Positions 1 to 9,703 of a stretch of 64,000 bases of DNA are shown one piece after another (the stretch's first letter is position 1; each line of letters opens with the position of its first letter). The position numbers and the translations under genes are program-made. This DNA is from Halocaridina rubra (Eukaryota; Arthropoda; Malacostraca; Decapoda; Atyidae), in NCBI GenBank assembly GCA_037179515.1, contig JAXCGZ010002370.1, positions 1-64,000 of the forward strand, written 5' to 3'. The notes under the pieces were generated by a model that saw only the letters and a program-made list of their open reading frames with translations, was not told the DNA's origin and did no database searches.

Positions 1-2224
1 TTGAAGACATTCTTCCTGAGAGTAGAGGCACTGAGGACATGAGGAGGAACTATCAGAAAGGAGATTACATCAAAATGAATGAGCTTTTTGCAGTTATTGA
101 CTGGAGAACCTTATTTTGCAACAAATCTGTACAAGAAATGTATGACATCTTTTGTGAGAAATATGGGAAGATTGTAGATTGCTGCATACCTGTCACCAAA
201 GTAGGTGTAATTCATGCCAGAGAGAAATGGTTCGATAATGGGTGTAAAAGAGCTAAGGAGTGGAGAGACAAATGCTGGAAAAGGTATAGGAGGAGAAAAA
301 ACATAAATGCCTGGCAAACCTACAAAAGAGCAAGAAATGACTACCTAAGTAAAAGGAGAGAGGCAGAGAAAGATTATGAGAGGGACATCACCAGGAAGGC
401 GAAAGAAAATCCCAAGCTTTTCCACAGCTTTATCAGAGGAAAACTGAAGGTAAAAGAACAGGTTTTAAGGCTAAAGAGAGCGGATGGAAGCATCACTGAG
501 ACGGACGAAGAGATCTGCAAAGAATTGAACAAGGAGTTTCAGTCAGTATTTACAGTAGAAAATACCCCACCCCCTCAGATTGCAGTGATAGAAGCTCAAG
601 GGCCGGTATTAGAGAACATCAACCTTACAGCCACAGAGGTATGCAAAGCGCTGATGGATTTAGATGTTCATAAAGCTACAGGTCCTGATGACATGTCCCC
701 TCATGTGCTTAAAAAATGCGCAAACACAATATCAGTGGCACTAAGTATCATATTTAAGGAGTCATTGGAGTCGGGGGAGATTCCAAGATGCTGGAAACAA
801 GCAAATGTGATACCTATCTTCAAAAAGGGAAGGAGGGATACGGCTCTGAACTATAGACCAGTTTCCTTGACCAGCATAGTTTGCAAAGTTATGGAGAAAC
901 TACTAAGGAAACATATCTCTCTTCACTTGGAATCCTTCAACTTTTTGTCAGTGAGGCAACATGGCTTCAGAGAAGGAAGATCAACAGTAACAAACTTATT
1001 AGAATTTTATGATGAGGTAAGCCAAATCTTACAGGAAAGAGAGGGCTGGGCAGATTGCATATTCCTAGACTTCCAGAAAGCGTTTGACACTGTTCCACAT
1101 GGGAGACTTATTAGGAAGCTGCAATCAATGGCTAGAATAGGTGGAAATGTCTTGGAATGGATAAAAACTTACTTAGAAGGAAGGGAACAGAGGGTTAGAG
1201 TAAGACACTCAGTGTCTGAATGGAGAAGAGTTAGTAGTGGAGTTCCACAGGATTCAGTTTTAGGGCCACTTTTGTTCCTTGTATATGTAAATGACCTACC
1301 AGAGTCTGTAAATTCATTCATGAATATGTTTGCAGATGATGCAAAGATTGTGAAGAAAGTAAAAAACGAGAACAATGGTAGAGAACTTCAGGAGGATCTA
1401 AATAATCTGCATGAGTGGTCAGAAAAGTGGCTAATGAAATTCAATACCTCAAAATGTAAGGTAATGAGAATGGGTACAAGTGCAAGAAGGCCCAAGCTTG
1501 ACTACTCGGTGGCTGGAGTACAACTTCAGGAGACAGAAAATGAGAGAGATCTAGGAGTAAACATATTGGCAGATTTGTCTCCAGAAATACATATAAATGG
1601 CGTAGTAAGGGCAGCATATGCATTCTTATCAAATGTAAGGGTAGCCTTCAGGCACATGGACAAGGAAATGTTCAGAAATATTTATGTAACCTATGTGAGG
1701 CCAAAACTCGAATATGCAGCCCCCTTTTGGAATCCGCACTTGAAAAAGCACATAGCTAAGCTTGAAAAAGTTCAAAGACATGCCACGAAACTGGTGCCAG
1801 AAATACGCAATCTCGGTTATGATGAGAGGCTGAGGGAATTAGACTTGCCATCACTCGAAGCTAGAAGAGTGAGGGGGGATATGGTGACAGTCTTTAAATT
1901 CCTTCATGGTTATGATAGAGTGGATAGGGATCGATATTTCGATATGGCTGGCTCTAGAACTAGAGGTCATAGTTTGAAGCTTCGGAAGAAAACTTGTTTG
2001 CAGGATGTAAGGAAATACTTTTTCAGTGTAAGAGTAGTTGATAATTGGAATTCGCTAAGCGAGGAGGTAGTTAATGCTACCTCAATCCATAGTTTTAAGG
2101 ACAGGTATGATAAGTATCACTAAGTCTAAAAATGGAACCGATCAGGAGACGGGAAGATACGAGCTTTGGGCTCTTTCCCGTAAACACAATTAGGTAATCA
2201 CAATTAGGTAATCACACACACACA
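1..2224 (+). mobile_element. LINE-A copy 1 (CR1/L2-group non-LTR retrotransposon, cut by window start)
   Basis: The left window edge falls inside ORF2, just after the endonuclease domain. The copy runs through the reverse transcriptase to the 3' UTR, where a conserved block (GGGAAGATACGAGC, then GGGCTCTTTCCCG) forms a self-complementary GGGAAGA..TCTTTCCC stem. It ends in two AATTAGGTAATCAC units and a short AC run at 2213-2224. By eye it differs from the copy at 23.6-26.6 kb at only about seven positions in 2.2 kb, so the two are very recent relatives. Copy 2 follows with no spacer. Confidence 0.93.
3..2123 (+). CDS. LINE-A ORF2, reverse transcriptase part (partial at 5' end)
   Basis: This is the C-terminal three quarters of a LINE ORF2 protein, and it is open from the window edge to TAA. 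It makes cDNA at the insertion site by target-primed reverse transcription. Visible RT motifs are NYRPVSLTS, QHGFREGRS, FLDFQKAFDTVPH (first catalytic Asp) and FADDAKIV (catalytic Asp pair). The conserved C-terminal region has KLEKVQRHATKLVPEIRNL and RVVDNWNSLSEEVV. The motif usually read as VPQGSVLGPL is VPQDSVLGPL here, a Gly to Asp change in a strongly conserved RT loop, so this copy may be inactive. The first in-window ATG at 39 is internal and is not a real start. Confidence 0.92.
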   Translation, partial: EDILPESRGTEDMRRNYQKGDYIKMNELFAVIDWRTLFCNKSVQEMYDIFCEKYGKIVDCCIPVTKVGVIHAREKWFDNGCKRAKEWRDKCWKRYRRRKNINAWQTYKRARNDYLSKRREAEKDYERDITRKAKENPKLFHSFIRGKLKVKEQVLRLKRADGSITETDEEICKELNKEFQSVFTVENTPPPQIAVIEAQGPVLENINLTATEVCKALMDLDVHKATGPDDMSPHVLKKCANTISVALSIIFKESLESGEIPRCWKQANVIPIFKKGRRDTALNYRPVSLTSIVCKVMEKLLRKHISLHLESFNFLSVRQHGFREGRSTVTNLLEFYDEVSQILQEREGWADCIFLDFQKAFDTVPHGRLIRKLQSMARIGGNVLEWIKTYLEGREQRVRVRHSVSEWRRVSSGVPQDSVLGPLLFLVYVNDLPESVNSFMNMFADDAKIVKKVKNENNGRELQEDLNNLHEWSEKWLMKFNTSKCKVMRMGTSARRPKLDYSVAGVQLQETENERDLGVNILADLSPEIHINGVVRAAYAFLSNVRVAFRHMDKEMFRNIYVTYVRPKLEYAAPFWNPHLKKHIAKLEKVQRHATKLVPEIRNLGYDERLRELDLPSLEARRVRGDMVTVFKFLHGYDRVDRDRYFDMAGSRTRGHSLKLRKKTCLQDVRKYFFSVRVVDNWNSLSEEVVNATSIHSFKDRYDKYH

Positions 2225-3092
2225 AAGATTGTGAAGAAAGTAAAAAACGAGAACAATGGTAGAGAACTTCAGGAGGATCTAAATAATCTGCATGAGTGGT
2301 CAGAAAAGTGGCTAATGAAATTCAATACCTCAAAATGTAAGGTAATGAGAATGGGTACAAGTGCAAGAAGGCCCAAGCTTGACTACTCGGTGGCTGGAGT
2401 ACAACTTCAGGAGACAGAAAATGAGAGAGATCTAGGAGTAAACATATTGGCAGATTTGTCTCCAGAAATACATATAAATGGCGTAGTAAGGGCAGCATAT
2501 GCATTCTTATCAAATGTAAGGGTAGCCTTCAGGCACATGGACAAGGAAATGTTCAGAAATATTTATGTAACCTATGTGAGGCCAAAACTCGAATATGCAG
2601 CCCCCTTTTGGAATCCGCACTTGAAAAAGCACATAGCTAAGCTTGAAAAAGTTCAAAGACATGCCACAAAACTGGTGCCAGAAATACGCAATCTCGGTTA
2701 TGATGAGAGGCTGAGGGAATTAGACTTGCCATCACTCGAAGCTAGAAGAGTAAGGGGGGATATGGTGACAGTCTTTAAATTCCTTCATGGTTATGATAGA
2801 GTGGATAGGGATCGATATTTCGATATGGCTGGCTCTAGAACTAGAGGTCATAGTTTGAAGCTTCGGAAGAAAACTTGCTTGCAGGATGTAAGGAAATACT
2901 TTTTCAGTGTAAGAGTAGTTGATAATTGGAATTCGCTAAGCGAGGAGGTAGTTAATGCTACCTCAATCCATAGTTTTAAGGACAGGTATGATAAGTATCA
3001 CTAAGTCTAAAAATGGAACCGATGAGGAAACGGGAAGATACGAGCTTTGGGCTCTTTCCCGTAAACACAATTAGGTAATCACAATTAGGTAA

Positions 3093-3093
<1 letters not shown>
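2224..3093 (+). mobile_element. LINE-A copy 2 (5'-truncated)
   Basis: The copy starts inside ORF2 just after the FADDAKIV motif, directly at the AC run that ends copy 1. The shared CAAAGATTG suggests a microhomology junction. The ORF2 C-terminus is open to TAA at 3002-3004. The 3' UTR and tail units match copy 1. It ends in a long (AC)n/(TA)n tract. Confidence 0.92.
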
Positions 3094-3139
<46 letters not shown>

Positions 3140-3149
3140 ATATATATAT

Positions 3150-3232
<83 letters not shown>
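3094..3232. repeat. (AC)n then (TA)n microsatellite
   Basis: About 43 bases of AC repeat follow the LINE-A copy 2 tail and pass into about 95 bases of TA repeat with one interruption (TAAATA). Confidence 0.95.
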
Positions 3233-3233
<1 letters not shown>

Positions 3234-3880
3234 ATTTTCCTCACTAAAGTGCGAGGAACCTATGAAGTAACCAAGCTTCACATCCGGAACATAACAGAAT
3301 AAAAAAGAAAAATATAAATTTCTCCTCTTTAGATATTTAAATTAAAATTTCATTATAAGTGTTCATATTTTCTTTTAGCGAAGACTAGTCTCATGAGAAT
3401 GCGGGAATCTTTTAAAAATAGTCGACTTCTATTGCTATAGGTAGCCACGGCATTCTACAGAAGTATAAAGAACGTATTTTCATTCTTATTTTTACTTGTG
3501 TAAGTGGATGTGTTGTTTGTGTGTGACTATGTATGAGTATGTGTGATGCTATACAGAGAAATATGTAATATATTTATTGTATTGCTTACTTATTGTGTGA
3601 TAAAATCAGCATATATACCTATCTCTAAACTGTGGAGTGCCTGTGGCACTGTTCTCATGAAAATGCAAGTGCAAACTAAATTAAAAAAAAAAAAAAAAGG
3701 TATTTGGGAAATACAAAACGTGAAGAAAAAAGATTCAAAATCTTGCTTATATTCATATTAAAGGTTCATTTGGAGTGCTTCAGGCACTACCTAGCATGAT
3801 ATTTATTTGTAAACTGTGCAGTGCCTGTGGTGGCACTGTTCTCATATAAAAGAATAAATTAAAAAAAAAATCATTAAACA
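3233..3880. other. AT-rich interval with two degenerate A-tailed repeat ends
   Basis: There is no convincing gene. Two related stretches (about 3626-3695 and 3811-3872) share AGTGCCTGTGG..GCACTGTTCTCAT followed by an A-run. They look like the 3' ends of one A-tailed retroposon family in direct orientation. The 72-codon open frame across the first looks fortuitous. Confidence 0.4.
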
Positions 3881-4385
3881 GGTTGGCTGTAGAGGACAGA
3901 GTAAGGAATGTGAGTCGCTAATGGATTTTAGCCATTAACCTTTCACCTCCTTGATAACGCTTATTGCATCGCCTGTTCGAACAAAGAACTGTTATACCCA
4001 AGAGTCATAACTCAAGTTAATTCCCCCCCCCAGATCTACCAATGGAGGAGATTCTTCAGTTGATCTGAGTTAGGGGGTGATTCTTCAGTTGATCGCACCT
4101 GGGGGCTGGGTCGGTGTCGTGTCGGATCAGGTATCTTTGCGCGATTAAAAACCAGATAGTCAAATGAGTTATGGGAAGGAATTACATGCAAATATGTTGT
4201 AAGGGGGCTTGGGAATTGCTGATATATCAATTAATCAATAAAATCCCCTCAACTTTAATTAAAATTTCCTCATACAGAATAATAAATTTTCCAACATACA
4301 TTCTACCTCCGAGTGTTCTACTGAAATGAGCTCATTCTATCCCTGACACGTAATTATAAACATTGTTAGATTTAAGTTAAATCTG
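3881..4385. mobile_element. Degenerate relics related to the BEL/Pao LTR
   Basis: Bases 3881-4020 match, with many changes, the stretch of the BEL LTR at 39545-39690 (GGCTGTAG.., TTAGCCATTAACC, CACCTCCTTGATAACGCTTATTGCATCGCC). Bases about 4215-4385 match the reverse complement of the LTR stretch near 40050-40200 (CCTCATACAGAATAATAAATT, CTGACACGTAATTATAAA). The two pieces are therefore in opposite orientation. Found by eye; no alignment was run. Confidence 0.5.
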
Positions 4386-4544
4386 CACGCGTGGTTCAGG
4401 TTTATATGTGTACGTATATGCAATTAAGTACATGCACTTTCCTCTGCTGTGTTACCCTCAGATGACAATGATGTGTATGAGTATGCATGGATGTGTCTTT
4501 ATCTGTAGTAAGGACGAATAACTCCTTTTGCTGAAATGAATACC

Positions 4545-4638
<94 letters not shown>

Positions 4639-4698
4639 TGATATGTATGGCTATGAAGCCCCAGTGGTGTTTCTATTGCTCATCTAATTAATGCATGC

Positions 4699-4790
<92 letters not shown>

Positions 4791-5034
4791 ATGTATGTGT
4801 GTGTATATATATATGTATGTACCTACTTATTATTCTAACCTGAAAATTGTTATTCTATATCTGCTTCAAATTGTCTGCAGTGGTACGGAATTTAAATGAT
4901 AGCACTCAACAAGGGCTATTGAAAATATTGTCACAATGATTACTCTTCAAGTACTCTTCAATTATTACACTATATTTTATTATTAATTATGATATTTTAA
5001 ATTAATTGCATTTAATTATTTATTATTAATTATG
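4386..5034. repeat. (TC)n and (TA)n/(TG)n microsatellites in non-coding DNA
   Basis: A pure TC run spans 4551-4636 and a TA run then TG run spans 4702-4814. Between 4960 and 5060 a 60-base AT-rich unit (TTATTAATTATGATATTTTAAATTAATTGCA) occurs twice in tandem. No gene is seen. Confidence 0.9.
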
Positions 5035-5178
5035 ATATTTTAAATTAATTGCAAATTCTATTAGTATGTTATTTTTACATAACCACATAGATTGTAATGT
5101 TATCAACTACAATATGACTGGGAGTGCCCATGTGCACATGTCCCCATGTACAGTTATCTGAATAAAAAAAAAAAAAAA
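5035..5178 (+). repeat. Unnamed A-tailed repeat, plus copy of an inverted pair
   Basis: This shares about 130 bases with the reverse complement of 6005-6135. Common words include GGGAGTGCCCATGTGCACAT, CCCATGTACAG and GCAAATTCTATTA. It ends in TGAATAAAAAAA, which looks like a polyadenylated retroposon 3' end. The opposite copy ends in a (TTA)n tract instead. Confidence 0.6.
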
Positions 5179-5255
5179 TCTATCCAGAAATAAATGTTTG
5201 TTTTGTTTGTGAAATCTCAGATGTAGTGAGTATTCACGGGACTCAAATCAAGCTA

Positions 5256-5258
<3 letters not shown>

Positions 5259-5325
<67 letters not shown>

Positions 5326-5338
5326 CATTATTATTATT
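5259..5338. repeat. (ATT)n microsatellite
   Basis: About 25 units. The Leu-rich and Asn-rich open frames across it are products of the repeat. Confidence 0.95.
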
Positions 5339-5357
5339 GATCCAAGTATATCTGCCA

Positions 5358-5402
5358 TATGGGTCCTCCATGACTCGTTCAACCCATCCGAGGGTTAAAA
5401 AA
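5358..5402 (+). mobile_element. SINE-2 tail fragment
   Basis: ATGGGTCCTCCATGACTCGT and CCCATCCG.GGGT followed by an A-run match the 3' end of the full SINE at 11708-11936. Only the tail remains, next to an (ATT)n tract. Confidence 0.6.
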
Positions 5403-5404
5403 AA

Positions 5405-5535
5405 TCGACTTGAGTGCCCAGTAGCATCTAACGAGAACAACTAATTATTCATAATTAAACCTATATGCATCGTCAATGATCAAGGTAGCAAATGTATTTC
5501 ATAAATCTCAAATATGACCGGTTTTACACATGGAA
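5405..5535 (-). mobile_element. BEL/Pao LTR-related relic
   Basis: GAGTGCCCAGTAGCATCTAA..GAACAACTAATTA resembles the reverse complement of the LTR stretch near 39895-39930. A related piece follows the SINE at about 5738-5812 (GCATCTCATAAGAACAACTAACTATT, then TCTCACAAAACTCC). The SINE appears to have landed within this relic. Confidence 0.45.
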
Positions 5536-5728
5536 AACCTAAGCTGTTCCGGTTTTACGCCACGGACTCGCTAGGACGGTTGCCTTCTAGCGAAGGACTT
5601 ATTTTGACAGATGTAATCGTTACCCTGAATGCATGCCCTTGCTAACCTCAGACCGTGACGGGGCGCGAACTATCGACCTGACGCCTCAGAGTCGCAGACG
5701 CTATCGCTTGAGCCACGGTGACTACCAC
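5536..5728 (-). mobile_element. SINE-1, tRNA-derived, copy 1
   Basis: Read on the minus strand it begins with a tRNA-like head. An A-box-like TGGCTCAAGCGATAGCG is followed about 30 bases later by a B-box-like GGTCGATAGTTCGCGCC. A body with CATGCATTCAGGGTAACG and CCGTGGCGTAAAACCGGAA follows. A second copy with the same full layout is at 52418-52615. The flanks CACATGGAAAACCTAAG and CACATAGTAAACCTAGG look like a diverged target duplication. This is not a functional tRNA gene: the acceptor and anticodon arms do not close well. Confidence 0.75.
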
Positions 5729-5937
5729 ATAGTAAACCTAGGTGTCTCTTAGCATCTCATAAGAACAACTAACTATTGTAAGAAAATCTCACAAAACTCC
5801 CCTCGTCTGTTGGTGGAAACAAGCACATGTAATGGTTCTTTGTTCACACAGGCGAGGGAATAAATGTTATCCTGAAGCTGTGACATATTTGTGGCTAAAC
5901 TTTTGGAGTCTCAGATTTCCCTCTCTCTCTTCTACAG

Positions 5938-5938
5938 C

Positions 5939-6006
<68 letters not shown>
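5938..6006. repeat. (ATT)n microsatellite, tail of the minus repeat copy
   Basis: About 23 TTA units border the minus-strand copy of the unnamed repeat at 6005-6135. Confidence 0.93.
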
Positions 6007-6008
<2 letters not shown>

Positions 6009-6135
6009 CAAATAGCTGTACATGGGAACATGTGCACATGGGCACTCCCAGTGATAATACAATTGTTAAACATTACAATCTATATTTGGTCATGTATAAA
6101 TCATATATTAATAGAATTTGCAATTCATTCTATAT
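6007..6135 (-). repeat. Unnamed repeat, minus copy of an inverted pair
   Basis: Reverse complement of 5035-5170 with scattered changes; GCACATGGGCACTCCCAGT is the clearest shared word. Together the two copies bracket about 0.8 kb. Confidence 0.6.
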
Positions 6136-6165
6136 ATTATAGAAAGTAATTAAGAATAAAATATA

Positions 6166-7567
6166 GTGAAACAAGTAAAATCATTATTAAGTAACAGTAA
6201 GAAACAGTATTGCAAAAATGAATTTCAAAACGCTAAAGGCAATATCTCTGATACATGGAAAATTGCTAAAACCATGCTTTCCAATAACTGTAATAAAAGT
6301 AGTAACATATCAATTATACCCGATGAGGTAGATGTAAGTGCTAAAGCAGAAGAGTTCAATAATTTTTTCGCTGAAGTGGGGAAAAAAAACTTTGAAAAAA
6401 CAAAAAAAGAAATAATAAATGAAATCAATAATAGTAATGGTGGTAATAATAATGATGATGGTAGTAGTAATAATAATAGAAATGTTGATAATGGTGTAAA
6501 TAATAATGATGGTGGTAGTAATGGTAATGATAATAGTGATGATGGTAGTAATAATAATAATAATGTTAATCTTCATGAACATAGTGCATTCAATAGAAGT
6601 AATGATGCCTTTAACCCTACTACAGTAGATTGTAATACAGTAATCTTAGTAATAAAAAATCTGAAAGACTCTAATGCAAATGGATCAGATGGAATTTGTT
6701 TTCGTTTTATTAGAGATTCATTATTTGTAATAGCTTATTATCTGACGGTAATAATCAATACTTCCATAGTTACCAATATTTACCCAGATTTATGGAAAAA
6801 TCCCCATGTAATTCCTGGTTTTAAAAATGGAAATCCTGACGACGTCTCTAACTATAGACCAATCTCTTTACTACCAATTTTATCAGAGATACTTGAAAAG
6901 ATTGTTGCAAATCAGTTAAGTGAGTTTCTTGAAAAAAATAAACTTATTGCAAAAAGTCAACACGGTTTCAGGCCAAAATTATCAACTGAAACTGCCTTAT
7001 TGAAAATATCAGATGAAATATACAAAATATAGATAATAAGAAAATATCATTGCTACTACTACTCGATCTTTCTAAAGCTTTTGATAGTGTACACCATACC
7101 ATCTTATTAGAAAAATGCAAAAAAATGAACATTGACCCAAGCTGGTTCGAGAACTATTTAAAAAACCGCTACCAGTCAGTCAGAATAAAAGATGTAGTTT
7201 CAAGTCGCAAGAAGGTATTGTTTGGGGTCCCTCAGGGATCGATCCTAGGACCTATACTTTTTCTAATATATGTAAACGATCTAGTAAAATATTTTCCTAA
7301 CTGTTATGTCATTCAATATGCTGACGATACTCAAATCTTAATTGAAGGAGAAATTAATGATTTAGAAAATATTATTCGTAGAGCAGAAGAAATTTTGTAT
7401 ATGGCTAAACGTTACTTTCTAAAAAATGGTCTGTTACTTAATGAAACTAAAACCCAATCTATTCTTATCGGATCCAGACAATTATTATCAGAAGTTGATG
7501 ACAATCTTCATATAAATTTTAACGGTAATATCATTAAGCCAATGAACTCGGTAAAGAACCTAGGTGT
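6166..7567 (+). pseudogene. LINE-B ORF2, N-terminal and RT palm part (frameshifted)
   Basis: The first frame (6166-7032) has NYRPISLLPILSEILEK and SQHGFRPKLSTETALL. The second frame (about 7035-7567) has LLLLDLSKAFDSVHH, FGVPQGSILGPILFLIYVND and the catalytic YADDTQIL near 7318. A frame change near 7025-7035 separates them, so the protein is broken. Residues about 85-135 are an Asn/Gly/Asp/Ser-rich tract encoded by AATAATGATGGTAGT-type repeats. It falls between the linker and RT and is unusual for a LINE protein. There is no upstream endonuclease. The gene is dead as it stands. Confidence 0.85.
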
Positions 7568-8691
7568 TGTCGTATGACTTTTGTCATGCTGAAGCCAGCC
7601 CGCCATGCTGAAGCCAGAATCTGAAACTTGTAACAGCTCTTGAGGGGTGATGGTTAGTCGAGGCCACGGATATTCTATTACATGCCCTCACTTTTAATGA
7701 GTTTTTGTGCCGCCCATGTGTCCCCTTGGGACCACCAAGAGTTGTGGCTAGGCACCTGGAACTAACCGCAGGCGCCATGCACCCCCCCAAGAGGCCTACA
7801 GGATAAGGGACCCTCGGTCCTCGAAAACACCGCAAGTCGTGAAGAGAAACATGTGAGGCTAGGGTGAAATAGAATACTCTCCCCACTTGCTCCCTGCGGT
7901 GCGGCCAGTGTTTGTAGAGGGCGTCAAGGAGATATGTGACCGGACCCCTGAGGCTTGGCATCCGACATGGAGTACCTGAGGGTGGGAAAGGCCGAGAGTT
8001 AGCCCTTTCCTAAACCGCATGAAACATGAACTGTGTTTCGTACGCAGGTACACGCCCAGGAGAAATGCCCAATAACTCCTCCCCCGGAAGTAGGTGGAAT
8101 TCCACTTTGAACCTGGCGCTGATTGGCTGGACTAGATCTGACTGATTTCATTGGAGAATTGGATGTTAAGCCACGCCCTGCCCCTGGGGGTATTTAAAGA
8201 GCCACCCAGGGCAGAGACAGTTAGTTAGATATTGCCAGGGGCACGAATAGATCATAGACTGTGATAGTCATAGGGTGGGGGCCATTGGGCCATTGGGCCA
8301 CTGGGCCATTGGGCCATTGGGCCATTTGAGGCATAGGGGCATTGAAGCGTCGGATGTGTTGTACTCTAGAATAAATATAAGTAAAGGAACTACTGCTTGT
8401 CCATTCTTACCTTGTACCCATCAGGTACCAATATTTATAAACCACACTACCATAATTAAAGTAACTATAAACGTAGGAGGAAAAGCCCTACGGCAGTGGT
8501 GTCATTAGAAGGGGATAATCATAAAAGCCTTACGTCAGTGATGACAAGCGGCGAGATAACCCAGTCATCTTATAAAGTGTGAGTTCAAGTGGAAGTCTAA
8601 AACTCATACGTCAGCGGTGGCTTGCGGCGGAATAGCCAAAAGCCATACGTCAGTGGTGGCGTACGCTGGGATAAAAGAAACCACTACGTCA
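7568..8691 (+). mobile_element. Solo LTR, gypsy-like family G (1124 bp, TSD GTGT)
   Basis: Ends are TGTCGTATGAC..CTACGTCA. The flanking GTGT is duplicated at 7564-7567 and 8692-8695, and removing one copy restores the LINE-B frame, so this is a precise solo-LTR insertion. A TATA-like TATTTAAA (8191-8198) and a polyadenylation signal AATAAA (8370-8375) give a normal U3-R layout. An 11-base GCCATTGGGCC-type unit is repeated about five times at 8280-8330. The U5 end has several degenerate repeats containing TACGTCAGTGGTGGC. LTRs of the same family occur near 10.3-11.1, 12.3-12.5, 27.0-27.2, 32.5-33.05 and 34.4-35.1 kb. Confidence 0.88.
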
Positions 8692-8695
8692 GTGT

Positions 8696-9299
8696 CTATT
8701 TTGACCGTTACATGAATTTTGAAATGCATATAGATGAAATTTATAAAAAAGTAATGGGTACTCTAATATATCTAAATAGGGTAAAAGACTCATTTGAAAC
8801 ATCAACTCGTATAATAATTGTCCAGTCCTTAGCTATGAGTTTAATTAATTACTGTCTCAAAGTTTGGGGATGTACAAATAAGACTCAATTACAAAGAATA
8901 CAAAAGTTACAAAACTTTGCAGCACGAGTGGCTGTTGGCAATGTAAGAAAATACGAGCACATCTCTCCTGTTTTAAAAGATCTAGAATGGATAAAGATTA
9001 GAGATAAATATGTTTTTGATATATGTACCTTTGTTTTTAATATACTAAGAAACAATCTTCCTGATTGCTTGTATAATTTTTCTACAGTAAGCTCAGTTAC
9101 CGGGTTAACTACCCGTCAAGGGAAAGATTTATTAGTACGAAGGTCTAAAACTGATATTGTCTCAAGTGATATAAACATTCGTGGACCTCATTTATATAAT
9201 CAGCTTCCCAGAGAACTAAAAAATGCTGGTTCAGTGTATACTTTTAAATATAATCTTAAGAAGTTACTCTTAAAGGAAGATTTTACTTGTAAATTTTAA
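8696..9299 (+). pseudogene. LINE-B ORF2, C-terminal part after the solo LTR
   Basis: Continues the LINE-B protein from YFDRYMNFEMHIDEI to the stop at 9297-9299. The conserved LINE C-terminal features are present: the QRIQKLQNFAARV stretch, a YVFDICTFVFNIL helix and the end motif GPHLYNQLPRELKN. No breaks were seen in this part. It is separated from the RT only by the solo LTR. Confidence 0.85.
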
Positions 9300-9340
9300 T
9301 AGTACACCCATATTTGAATACCCAATGTACGTTGGAAATA

Positions 9341-9341
9341 A

Positions 9342-9390
<49 letters not shown>
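9341..9390. repeat. (ATT)n tail of LINE-B
   Basis: About 16 ATT units follow AATAAA directly, as is usual for tails of this LINE group. Confidence 0.9.
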
Positions 9391-9391
<1 letters not shown>

Positions 9392-9426
9392 GATGGCAGG
9401 AGAGCACTCTGATATTATTAATTACA

Positions 9427-9625
9427 GCTAGTTCAAAGAATGAACTAAACATTATAGATATGAATATATATGTAAATTTGAAATAAATAAATAGGTATAT
9501 ATACTATGTCTGTAAATATACATACATGCACTTAAGCTACAACAAACAAAACTATCATGCAAAACAACACGTACATATTATGTACGAAGATATAAACTGT
9601 CTTGAAATATTGTATATTCAAGACA

Positions 9626-9703
<78 letters not shown>

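Larger units (their letters stand above)
6140..9341 (+). mobile_element. LINE-B (Jockey/CR1-group non-LTR element, 5'-truncated, split by a solo LTR)
   Basis: A second LINE family, clearly different from LINE-A. It has no endonuclease domain and starts in the linker before the reverse transcriptase. The RT and C-terminal domain are followed by a short 3' UTR (CCCAATGTACGTTGGAAATAAA) and an (ATT)n tail at 9341-9390. The body is interrupted at 7568-8691 by a solo LTR. When the LTR and one GTGT are ignored, the reading frame runs on smoothly. One frameshift lies near 7025-7035. Confidence 0.88.

Noticed and set aside
111..1632. Recurring 60-96 codon frames antisense to LINE-A (68, 63, 96 and 73 aa types)
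   Set aside because: They recur wherever LINE-A recurs and mirror the sense codons; there is no independent evidence of coding.
5226..5444. Poly-Leu, poly-Ile, poly-Asn and poly-Tyr frames over ATT repeats (also 5832-6149, 9270-9862)
   Set aside because: All arise from trinucleotide repeats read in different frames.
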